Positions 19,834 through 27,406 of a DNA stretch of 64,000 nucleotides are shown here, piece by piece. The notes beneath the pieces were generated by a model, which saw only the letters and a list, made by a program, of their open reading frames with translations, did no database searches and was not told where the DNA came from. The translations under genes were made by a program, and so were the position numbers. The first letter of the stretch is position 1; the number at the start of each line of letters is the position of its first letter. This stretch comes from Neptunitalea lumnitzerae. GTDB taxonomy: Bacteria > Bacteroidota > Bacteroidia > Flavobacteriales > Flavobacteriaceae. The stretch is taken from contig NZ_BRVO01000002.1 in assembly GCF_027924185.1 (NCBI RefSeq), forward strand, positions 62,001-126,000, in the 5' to 3' direction.

Positions 19834-20011
19834 GTTTTTTTTAAAATATACATGAAAGCCTAAAATTATTGTTTTAAAGTACTACTAAAAAATGTTTTGT
19901 ATATATTAAATTTGTCTAAATATATGTTTGTTTTAAAATATTTCTTAAACTATTGTATGTGTTTTTATGATATAAGTGTTATTTTTAAAGTGTTAACAAA
20001 CAACCTATTGT

Positions 20012-20770
20012 ATGCGTTTTTTAGTTAAGTATTTAATTGCTTATTCTCAACTTTATTATTATCGTTTTAAGAAAAGTTCTGGAACTACGTCTTTTGTTAA
20101 AATGTATCCTACTAAAAGCTTTAGTAGTCCGTACCATAGTAAGTGGATGAAGCCACATTATTGCAAGCGCCTACACCATTTTATAGCAACGCCCTTACGT
20201 AGGAATGATGTTGTTTTTATAGGGGATAGCATTACGGAACAAGGTATACATTGGGATAAAAAATTTGGGATACGCAAAGTTAGAAATAGGGGAATTTCTG
20301 GAGATATGACAGATGGTGTTTTGCATAGGCTAAATGAAATAGCTTATTACAAACCTAAAGCAGTGTTTATACTTATCGGGATTAATGATTTAAATAACTA
20401 TTATGAAACCCATCAAGGGAATAAGAAGAAGTATAAGAAAGCAGTACCTTCTGTTGGTTATATTCCCCGAACAATTTTAAAAATCACTCAGAAAATTAAA
20501 GAATCTACACCAGAAACAGATGTGTATGTAAGAACAGTGTTGCCTACGGACAGACCGGTTCTGGTAGATCATATTATTAAGATTAATTCAAAAATTAAGA
20601 AGAATGCAACTGAAGGAGGGTATACGGTAATAGATTTATACAGTGCCTTTGCAGCGCCTAATAATTTAATAATAGATGCGTATACCAGAGATGGTTTGCA
20701 TTTGAGCTCTGAAGGATATAAACATTGGGTTGCTTTTGAAAAGGATATTGTAAGACAGTATCGACAGTAG
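20012..20770 (+). CDS. GDSL-like SGNH hydrolase
   Basis: A 252-residue SGNH hydrolase: block I FIGDSITEQG (nucleophile Ser73), GISGDMTDGVL (oxyanion Gly), GINDLNN (oxyanion Asn) and block V RDGLHLSSEGY with Asp227 and His230. These groups match platelet-activating-factor-acetylhydrolase-like esterases. The first 60 residues are basic and partly hydrophobic (MRFLVKYLIAYSQLYYYRFKK), which could be an uncleaved anchor. The substrate is unknown. Downstream come three palindromic repeats rather than a normal terminator. Confidence 0.88.
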   Translation: MRFLVKYLIAYSQLYYYRFKKSSGTTSFVKMYPTKSFSSPYHSKWMKPHYCKRLHHFIATPLRRNDVVFIGDSITEQGIHWDKKFGIRKVRNRGISGDMTDGVLHRLNEIAYYKPKAVFILIGINDLNNYYETHQGNKKKYKKAVPSVGYIPRTILKITQKIKESTPETDVYVRTVLPTDRPVLVDHIIKINSKIKKNATEGGYTVIDLYSAFAAPNNLIIDAYTRDGLHLSSEGYKHWVAFEKDIVRQYRQ

Positions 20771-20782
20771 GTGAACATGATA

Positions 20783-20867
20783 ATTCTGAATCAAGTTCAG
20801 AATGACGTTTATTGATGTTGTGATGATGAAACTTCCCGTCACCCTGAATTTAGTTCAGGGTCTCATT
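20783..20867 (+). repeat. Bipartite palindromic repeat, copy A
   Basis: It has two hairpins in fixed order: attctgaa/ttcagaat with a 5-nt loop, then about 45 nt of shared linker (cgtttattgatgttgtgatg and onwards), then accctgaa/ttcagggt with a 5-nt loop and a shared tctcat end. The same unit occurs twice more within 1 kb in the same orientation. Confidence 0.85.
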
Positions 20868-20937
20868 GGAGTGAATTTTTCATCACTTAGATAAGTAAGT
20901 TAGAAAGTCTATTTTGTATTTATGAGCTAGTTGTAGG

Positions 20938-21019
20938 ATTCTGAATCAAGTTCAGAATGACGTGTATTGGTATTGTGTTGGAGAAACTTCCGTTACCCTG
21001 AATTTATTTCAGGGTCTAA
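20938..21019 (+). repeat. Bipartite palindromic repeat, copy B
   Basis: This is the same two-hairpin unit as copy A with several changes in the linker (gtgtattggtattgtgttgg) and in the second loop (tttat). The 12 bases before it (agctagttgtag) resemble those before copy C. The copy lies directly downstream of the lipoprotein gene's stop. Confidence 0.85.
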
Positions 21020-21032
21020 TCTTATTGATAGC

Positions 21033-21563
21033 CTAATCTAGGTGTGCTGAAAAAAAAATTTCAGAGAGAATATTATTTTTAAACATAAACTTAAAAACGT
21101 ATGTATTTTCTAAATTACCAACCTCTATGGTATCATTGTTTACTTTTTGTTTTATAATTTTTTCAAATTTACTTTTGGGAATACCTACAGTTATATAGTT
21201 GCCTATAAAAAAGTTATTATCTGTTATTTTTGCTTTATACAAGGTTTCTTTAAAACTTGATTTATATATTTCAAAGTAGCTTTTTTTGAAGCTTTTCTTA
21301 ACAAGTGTATCAATGATTAAAGTGTCTTTGATATGTTTATTTTTTATAGTTTCTTTTTTTGTTTTTAATAAGTGTTTTGAAGTAAGAACATACAAATCAT
21401 TCAAAAAAGTTTCTGTTAAGGAATCATTAGAAATATAGTTGGTTTTTTCAAGCTTCACTTTTGATGTGCTCGTAGATTTGATGCTATCATTCTCTACTTT
21501 TTGGTTGCAACAAATTAATGAGCAAATTATTCCTATAAAGACTAATTGTTTCAGATGTCTCAT
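21033..21563 (-). CDS. Orphan predicted lipoprotein between repeats
   Basis: A 176-residue protein that starts MRHLKQLVFIGIICSLICCNQKV, a plausible lipoprotein signal with the lipid cysteine at 18 or 19. The rest is rich in K, S, N, T and I, has no recognised domain, and includes YFEIYKSSFKETLYKAKITDNNFFIGNYITVGIPKSKFEKI. The local sequence is more AT-rich than its neighbours. Repeat copy B lies just past its end and copy C about 70 bp before its start, so the gene could have moved together with the repeats. No function is proposed. Confidence 0.65.
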   Translation of the reverse strand: MRHLKQLVFIGIICSLICCNQKVENDSIKSTSTSKVKLEKTNYISNDSLTETFLNDLYVLTSKHLLKTKKETIKNKHIKDTLIIDTLVKKSFKKSYFEIYKSSFKETLYKAKITDNNFFIGNYITVGIPKSKFEKIIKQKVNNDTIEVGNLENTYVFKFMFKNNILSEIFFSAHLD

Positions 21564-21633
21564 ATTAATTTTTTTTAAATATATATAAAAAATAGGGATG
21601 TTAAAATGTAATTTTTTGTAAGCTACTTGTGAG

Positions 21634-21716
21634 ATTCTGAATCAAGTTCAGAATGACGTTTATTGGTGTTGTGATGATGAAACTTCCGTCACCCTGAATT
21701 TAGTTCAGGGTCTCAT
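21634..21716 (+). repeat. Bipartite palindromic repeat, copy C
   Basis: Nearly identical to copy A over both hairpins and the linker (cgtttattggtgttgtgatgatgaaacttc in two parts), in the same orientation. It lies in the 295-bp space between the lipoprotein gene and the DUF4062 gene. Confidence 0.85.
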
Positions 21717-21858
21717 CAGAGTTAGTTTAACGATAAAATTAATTGTATTGACAAAATAATTTTTTTCAAATTTCCCTTTTCAATAAAAACTTTAAATTTG
21801 AGTAACTTCTTTAGGATAGAGATTTGTGGAGATTCAATATTAATAATCTAGTAGTAAA

Positions 21859-22812
21859 ATGGCTAAACCAAGGATATTTATTAGTTCTACTTATTATGAT
21901 TTACGTCAAGTAAGAGCGGATATAGAAAGATTTATAAAAGATTTAGGTTACGACCCTGTACTTAACGAACATGGAGATATTCCATATGGTAGTGAAGATA
22001 AACTTGAGGATTATTGTTATAAAGAAATAAATAATGTAGATATCCTTGTTTCAATTATTGGTGGTAGATATGGAACGGAAAGTAATAAGGAAAAAAATTC
22101 CATTTCTCAAATGGAATTAAAAACTGCATTTGAATTGAATAAGCAAGTATATATTTTTATTGAAAAGAGCATTTATAGTGAATACTATTTTTATTTAAAA
22201 AATAAGGGCAATGATAGTGTTAAATTGTATTATGCTGATAATATAAAAATTCATGAGTTTATCGATATGGTAAAAGCTTTACCAAATAATAATACCATAC
22301 ATGGGTTTGAAACTTCATCAGATATAACACAATTTTTAAAGGTACAATGGGCAGGATTGTTTCAAAGATTTTTACAAGAACAAACTAGGTTAAAGGAGTT
22401 GAACGTAATAAAGGGTATTGAAGCTACTTCAAAAACATTAAATCAACTAGTAACTTTTTTAACAGAAGAGAAAAGAGGAACAAATGAAGCTATTAATGAG
22501 ATTCTTTTAAGTAATCACCCAGCAATGGAACAGATAAAAGTTTTACTAAGTATTCCGTATAGGGTGTTTTTTATGAATTTAGAAGAGTTCACGGATTTGA
22601 TAATCGCAAGAGGTTTTAAAAAGGAGCTTACTTTCGAAAATCATGTATTTGTTCAGCAGAAGAAATCATCTAAAATTACTTTAACTGTTGATGAATCTAT
22701 ATTTAATGGAGATGGTAAGTTAAAAGTCTACACAAAAGAAGAGTGGAAGACAGAATATATCCAGATAGAGGAGAAAGAAGATGAAGATGAATTTGGGGAT
22801 TTACCTTTTTAA
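21859..22812 (+). CDS. DUF4062-domain protein with SSB-like acidic C-terminal tail
   Basis: A 317-residue protein. Residues 4-100 form a DUF4062 domain: RIFISSTYYDLRQVR at 5-19, DILVSIIGGRYGTES at 61-75 and SISQMELKTA at 81-90 with Glu86. The fold pattern recalls TIR and nucleoside-deoxyribosyltransferase folds, which is inference. The remainder is helical with a small beta part. The last ten residues, DEDEFGDLPF, resemble the SSB C-terminal tip that recruits repair and replication proteins. DUF4062 is known as an N-terminal domain of predicted STAND-type NTPases, but no NTPase motif is seen here. A TAAATTTG box at 21793-21800 is a possible -7 element. The gene sits beside the repeats, unlike the core genes around it. 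Confidence 0.85.
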   Translation: MAKPRIFISSTYYDLRQVRADIERFIKDLGYDPVLNEHGDIPYGSEDKLEDYCYKEINNVDILVSIIGGRYGTESNKEKNSISQMELKTAFELNKQVYIFIEKSIYSEYYFYLKNKGNDSVKLYYADNIKIHEFIDMVKALPNNNTIHGFETSSDITQFLKVQWAGLFQRFLQEQTRLKELNVIKGIEATSKTLNQLVTFLTEEKRGTNEAINEILLSNHPAMEQIKVLLSIPYRVFFMNLEEFTDLIIARGFKKELTFENHVFVQQKKSSKITLTVDESIFNGDGKLKVYTKEEWKTEYIQIEEKEDEDEFGDLPF

Positions 22813-22836
22813 ATAAACTATAATGTTTTTTATTTA

Positions 22837-22874
22837 CTATGAAGAACCGGCTCATAAGAGGCGGTTCTTCATAG
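22837..22874. terminator. Hairpin between DUF4062 gene and clpB
   Basis: A perfect 13-bp stem (ctatgaagaaccg with cggttcttcatag) encloses a 12-nt loop between two convergent genes. It lacks a long T-run, so its termination strength is uncertain. Confidence 0.65.
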
Positions 22875-22906
22875 CAATTTTTAATTTATACTTGTAATAG
22901 TGAAGT

Positions 22907-25504
22907 TCAATTCACTAACTCAGATTGATTTCTAAATACCAATTCATCATCAAAAGCATCTAGTAGTATAATACTTTCGGTAGTAATGGTTCCTTTTAAA
23001 ATTTCTTTAGAAAGGGCATTCAGTACCTCACGTTGTATTACACGTTTTACAGGTCGGGCTCCAAATTGCGGATCAAAACCTGCTTTGGCTAAATGCATAA
23101 TAGCTTCGTTGGTGGCGTCTAAAGTAATGTTTTGTTTCGCCAACATTTTAGAAACTCCTTTCAATTGTAAAGCAACAATTTCAGAAATGTTATTAGCGGT
23201 TAAAGGTGTAAACATTACAATGTCATCAATACGGTTTATAAACTCTGGTCGTACCGTTTGTTTTAATAAACCAAGCACTTCCACTTTAGCTATTTCTATA
23301 GCTGCATCTACATCTTTGGTAGCTTCAAATTTTTCCTGAATAATATGGCTACCCATGTTACTAGTCATAATAATAATGGTATTCTTAAAGTCGGCAATTC
23401 TACCTTTGTTATCGGTAAGTCTACCTTCATCTAATACCTGTAATAAAATGTTGAAGGTATCAGGGTGTGCTTTTTCAATTTCATCTAACAATACTACAGA
23501 GTATGGTTTTCTGCGTACAGCTTCTGTTAACTGTCCACCTTCATCATAACCAACATATCCCGGAGGCGCACCTACCAATCTACTTACACTATGACGCTCT
23601 TGGTACTCACTCATATCAATTCGGGTCATTGCGCTATCATCGTCAAATAAGTACTCAGCAAGGGCCTTCGCAAGTTCTGTTTTACCAACCCCAGTAGTAC
23701 CTAAAAATAGGAATGAACCAATGGGTCTGTTAGCATCTTGTAACCCTGCACGACTTCTTCTGATAGCATCAGACACTGCTTGAATAGCTTCTTCTTGTCC
23801 CACTACACGTTTATGTAGCTCATCCTCAAGGCGCAACAATTTTTCGCGTTCGCTCTGTAGCATTTTCGTAATAGGGATACCTGTCCATTTAGCTACTACT
23901 TCAGCAATATCATCATTAGTTACTTCCTCTTTAATCAAGGAGTTATCTTCTTTTTCTTCAAGTGTTTCTTGAAGTTTATTAAGTTCTTCTTGAGCATCTT
24001 TAATCTTTCCATAACGCAATTCTGCTACCTTACCATAGTCACCTTCTCTTTCGGCCCTTTCGGCTTCCATTTTATAGTTTTCAATAGCCTCTTTGGTAGC
24101 TTGTACTTTATCTACTACGTCTTTTTCAGACTGCCATTTTGCATAGATGGTATTGCGGTCTTCTTTTAAGTTAGCAAGGTCTGCATTTAACGATTTCAGT
24201 TTTAATTCGTCCTTCTCACGTTTAATGGCTTCAATCTCAATTTCAAGCTGCATTATTTTTCTATCTAATACATCTAGCTCTTCTGGTTTAGAGTTGATTT
24301 CCATACGTAATTTAGAAGCAGCCTCATCCATTAAGTCAATAGCCTTGTCTGGTAAAAAACGATTGGTAATGTAGCGTTGTGATAATTCTACAGCTGCAAT
24401 AATAGCTTCGTCTTTAATACGTACTTTATGGTGGGTTTCATACTTCTCTTTAATACCACGTAAAATAGAAATAGCACTTTCAGTATCAGGCTCATCTACA
24501 GTTACCTTTTGGAAACGACGCTCTAAGGCTTTGTCTTTCTCAAAATACTTTTGGTATTCATCTAGGGTAGTGGCACCAATAGCTCTTAACTCTCCACGTG
24601 CTAAAGCAGGTTTTAAAATGTTAGCCGCATCCATGGCTCCTTGTCCGCCACCAGCACCTACAAGGGTATGTATCTCGTCAATGAATAATACAATATCGCC
24701 TTCGGCTGAGGTTACTTCTTTCACCACTGCTTTTAAACGCTCTTCAAATTCTCCTTTATACTTAGCACCTGCAATAAGAGCTCCCATATCTAAAGAGAAT
24801 ATAATTTTATTCTTTAGGTTTTCAGGTACGTCTCCTTGTACTATACGGTGAGCTAAACCTTCTGCAATGGCTGTTTTACCCACACCTGGTTCACCAATAA
24901 GCATTGGGTTGTTTTTGGTTCTACGTGAAAGAATCTGTAAGATTCTACGAATCTCTTCATCACGACCAATAACTGGGTCTAGCTTACCAGATTCTGCTAA
25001 ATCGTTTAAATTTTTAGCATACTTGTTTAGAGAGTTATATGTTTCTTCAGCACTTTGTGAAGTTACTTTTTCTCCGTTACGCAATTGCTTAATTGCTGCT
25101 GTAAGGTCTTTTTCCGTTACTCCTTGATCTTTTAAAATCTGAGCTATTTTACTTTTAGATCTGAATATGGCAATAAGCATATGCTCAATAGACACATACT
25201 CATCTTCCATCTTTTTAGCAATGCTTACTGCTTCTGTAAGGGCAATACTTGCCTCACGAGAAAGCATTACTTCTGCACCAGAAACTTTGGCAAAGCTTTG
25301 TAAGGTACTTTCTAGTATCTGTTGTAATAGGTCTACGTTTACATTCAATTTCTTTAAAAGAAATGGTAAAACGTTTTCATCAACTTCAGAAATAGCTTTA
25401 AAAATATGCTCATTTTCTATTTGTTGATGTCCATACCCATGCGCAATTTGTTGCGCCTGTTGTATGGCTTCTTGTGATTTAATTGTGAAATTATTAAAAT
25501 TCAT
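22907..25504 (-). CDS. clpB: ATP-dependent chaperone ClpB
   Basis: ClpB disaggregates proteins together with DnaK. The start is placed at the ATG at 25504 (MNFNNFTIKSQEAIQQAQ), which gives 865 residues, the usual length. The frame is open to an ATG 37 codons further up, but those residues do not fit the family. It contains two N-terminal repeats, AAA-1 with Walker A GEPGVGKT, the coiled-coil middle domain that makes it ClpB rather than ClpA or ClpC, and AAA-2 with GTTGVGKT. It is divergent from a bacilliredoxin gene with 157 bp between. Confidence 0.97.
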   Translation of the reverse strand: MNFNNFTIKSQEAIQQAQQIAHGYGHQQIENEHIFKAISEVDENVLPFLLKKLNVNVDLLQQILESTLQSFAKVSGAEVMLSREASIALTEAVSIAKKMEDEYVSIEHMLIAIFRSKSKIAQILKDQGVTEKDLTAAIKQLRNGEKVTSQSAEETYNSLNKYAKNLNDLAESGKLDPVIGRDEEIRRILQILSRRTKNNPMLIGEPGVGKTAIAEGLAHRIVQGDVPENLKNKIIFSLDMGALIAGAKYKGEFEERLKAVVKEVTSAEGDIVLFIDEIHTLVGAGGGQGAMDAANILKPALARGELRAIGATTLDEYQKYFEKDKALERRFQKVTVDEPDTESAISILRGIKEKYETHHKVRIKDEAIIAAVELSQRYITNRFLPDKAIDLMDEAASKLRMEINSKPEELDVLDRKIMQLEIEIEAIKREKDELKLKSLNADLANLKEDRNTIYAKWQSEKDVVDKVQATKEAIENYKMEAERAEREGDYGKVAELRYGKIKDAQEELNKLQETLEEKEDNSLIKEEVTNDDIAEVVAKWTGIPITKMLQSEREKLLRLEDELHKRVVGQEEAIQAVSDAIRRSRAGLQDANRPIGSFLFLGTTGVGKTELAKALAEYLFDDDSAMTRIDMSEYQERHSVSRLVGAPPGYVGYDEGGQLTEAVRRKPYSVVLLDEIEKAHPDTFNILLQVLDEGRLTDNKGRIADFKNTIIIMTSNMGSHIIQEKFEATKDVDAAIEIAKVEVLGLLKQTVRPEFINRIDDIVMFTPLTANNISEIVALQLKGVSKMLAKQNITLDATNEAIMHLAKAGFDPQFGARPVKRVIQREVLNALSKEILKGTITTESIILLDAFDDELVFRNQSELVN

Positions 25505-25591
25505 AGCTTTTATCTTTTCCTTAAATATTTTTACTTTTGCTAGGAGAATAGCAATTGTTGTTCCAATTGTTAAAACGGACAAAAAGGCAGA

Positions 25592-25623
25592 AACAACAGT
25601 TGTTAAGCAAGACAAGTTGTCTT
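25592..25623. promoter_or_regulatory. Tandem short palindromes in clpB/bacilliredoxin intergenic region
   Basis: There are two odd-centred palindromes: aacaac-a-gttgtt at 25592-25604 and aagacaa-g-ttgtctt at 25609-25623. They share an ACAA...TTGT core and lie between the divergent genes. They may be binding sites for a regulator. No CIRCE element was seen. Confidence 0.35.
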
Positions 25624-25661
25624 TTTAAATCATTTATAAAGTTACATAAGATAATAACCAT

Positions 25662-26042
25662 ATGGGAATATTTAACAGCATTTTTGGAAAGGGATCGGAC
25701 GGAGAAACAAGCACATTTCCATGGGTTCCGCTAGAGGATATAGCACAGCTAGATGCTATAGAGAATGAGAGTGAAACACAAACAGTAGCTATTTTTAAAC
25801 ACAGTGTACGTTGCGGCATTAGTGCTATGGTAAAACGTGGGTTTGAAAACGAAGAGAATAGCAATGTAGATGTGAAATTGTATTATTTAGATTTAATTAA
25901 TTACCGACCTATCTCTAATGAGATAGCAGAGCGCTTTGGAGTAGTGCATGAGAGTCCGCAATTAATTGTATTGAAAAATAAAGAAGTTATTACTACAGCT
26001 TCTCACGGAGCTATCAACGAGGTTGATTTGGCTAGTTTATAA
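25662..26042 (+). CDS. Monothiol bacilliredoxin (YtxJ/BrxC-like)
   Basis: A 126-residue thioredoxin-fold protein of the YtxJ family, which removes bacillithiol from oxidised proteins. The active-site strand is IFKHSVRCGIS with a single Cys51, as in this family, where the motif lacks the second cysteine of thioredoxin. ESPQLIVLKNKEVITTASHGAINE matches the cis-Pro region and C-terminus. Its presence suggests that the organism makes bacillithiol, but no bsh gene is in the window. The start follows a short leader divergent from clpB, and both respond to stress in other bacteria. Confidence 0.85.
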   Translation: MGIFNSIFGKGSDGETSTFPWVPLEDIAQLDAIENESETQTVAIFKHSVRCGISAMVKRGFENEENSNVDVKLYYLDLINYRPISNEIAERFGVVHESPQLIVLKNKEVITTASHGAINEVDLASL

Positions 26043-26046
26043 AACA

Positions 26047-26078
26047 AAAGCTCCGTTGTAACATTACAACGGAGCTTT
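26047..26078. terminator. Bidirectional terminator after the bacilliredoxin gene
   Basis: A 15-bp perfect stem (aaagctccgttgtaa and its complement) separated by only 2 nt sits between convergent genes. Confidence 0.88.
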
Positions 26079-26114
26079 CTTCAAAATACTTAAAACCTAA
26101 ACGGGAACTGAAAA

Positions 26115-27296
26115 TTATAACGTATATTTCTTTAAGATAGATTTCATTTTATCTTTCAAGTTTTCGCCGGCATCATATACCATTTGTTCATCTGATGGAA
26201 ATTGTAATGCTGCTACCTCTAATAAATCTAACTGATTATTTTCTAAGGCTCTTGTATCACCTCTGTGTTTTGCATAACTATTGTTAAATACAAATTGACT
26301 GTTCATAGGAAAAGTATCTACCAATTGTTGTTCTTTAGTATCAAATAACGAAACGGTTGCCATTACCTGAGCTGTTTTGTTCTGTGTAAATTGATAGAAA
26401 GAACATACCACAGTAGTATACTTATCAACCAATATTTCGTTACCCAAACTGTCTTTTACTACATTGCCTTCTTCATCATATAAATTGGTTTTACCGTCTA
26501 CTATTTGTTTCTCTTTTACATATTCTTTTTCATTAACAAATTCAGGACTTACCTCAATGGCTTCAAAGTTCATAGTAACTTCATAGTCATATACCTTATT
26601 TGGTAATGGGTTACTATGAAAAACAGTCCAGTTAGAGCTTAAACCATAACTATTAAAATCTAATAAGTCTTGCTCTAATTGATAAGGTATCATTACGTTG
26701 CTCGTATTCTGTATGTACACAGCAATATACTCAGTACCTTTTTCTAAAGTTGTTTGCAATAAACTAGCAACATCTTTGTAATTAGGATTCAAGTTGTTTA
26801 AGTAAGCTAAATTTTCATATACGTTTCTGTATACATACTTAGGCTGTTCTTGTTGTAAACTAGCCACAGCTTCTGTATATAAATATTCAGATAAAGCTGT
26901 TTTAGCCTCTGCAATGGTAGCTGAATAATCAACTATATTAAATTGTGCCGATCTTCTTTCAGCGTTTACCGCAAGGGGTAATAATGGCTTTATGTAGTTC
27001 TGTCTGTAATTTAAAGCTACATAAATATTGTATATCTCTTCTAAGTGAGCTTTGTTACCATCGGCTTTTAAGTAGGTAATTCTATCTACATCTTTGCTGT
27101 TTGCTTTCGCATACGCTTCTTCTAATAGCACTACATATTCATCGCTATTTTTTCTGTCGGCATTGTGTTGTAATTTCTGTACAGCTTTTTCAATGGCAGT
27201 ATTATAATTACCAGCGTGTAATGCCTTTTCGGTTTGTTTTACTCCGCTACAGGAAGCAAGAAACACCATAACTAAAACTAAAGTAATTTTTTTCAT
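26115..27296 (-). CDS. Conserved lipoprotein, function unknown
   Basis: The start is taken at the ATG at 27296, giving a clear lipoprotein signal (MKKITLVLVMVFLASC). An upstream in-frame ATG at 27335 would bury this. The mature protein of about 375 residues begins with a helical repeat-like part (KALHAGNYNTAIEKAVQKLQ, reminiscent of TPR) and has a beta-rich part (VYDYEVTMNFEAIEVSPEFVNEKEYV, VVCSFYQFTQNKTAQVMATVSLFD). There is no acidic export signal after the cysteine, so periplasmic retention is likely. Related proteins, as I recall, are common in flavobacteria, but I know of no function. Confidence 0.75.
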   Translation of the reverse strand: MKKITLVLVMVFLASCSGVKQTEKALHAGNYNTAIEKAVQKLQHNADRKNSDEYVVLLEEAYAKANSKDVDRITYLKADGNKAHLEEIYNIYVALNYRQNYIKPLLPLAVNAERRSAQFNIVDYSATIAEAKTALSEYLYTEAVASLQQEQPKYVYRNVYENLAYLNNLNPNYKDVASLLQTTLEKGTEYIAVYIQNTSNVMIPYQLEQDLLDFNSYGLSSNWTVFHSNPLPNKVYDYEVTMNFEAIEVSPEFVNEKEYVKEKQIVDGKTNLYDEEGNVVKDSLGNEILVDKYTTVVCSFYQFTQNKTAQVMATVSLFDTKEQQLVDTFPMNSQFVFNNSYAKHRGDTRALENNQLDLLEVAALQFPSDEQMVYDAGENLKDKMKSILKKYTL

Positions 27297-27351
27297 AAGC
27301 CACGATTTTTGGTTCGTATACTTATGGATACTCAACTACTGTGCCAAAAAG

Positions 27352-27391
27352 AAAATAAAAAAGCCCTGAAGTATTCAAGGCTTTGATTTTT
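27352..27391 (-). terminator. Terminator of fahA
   Basis: The stem is formed by aaagcc(c/t) arms around gaagtattcaa, with an A-run at 27352-27363 that becomes the T-run on the minus strand. It is 15 bp past the fahA stop. Confidence 0.75.
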
Positions 27392-27406
27392 AATATTTTG
27401 TATGGG

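Noticed and set aside
20771-21858. CRISPR array
   Set aside because: The repeats are palindromic, of about 83 bp, with unequal spacing that includes a gene, and there is no cas gene.
25505-25615. A 37-codon N-terminal extension of ClpB
   Set aside because: The extension is hydrophobic and unlike ClpB N-termini, and it would cover the divergent control region; the family start is at 25504.
25634-25864. ORF of 76 codons antisense to the bacilliredoxin gene
   Set aside because: It is the complement of a clear thioredoxin-fold gene.
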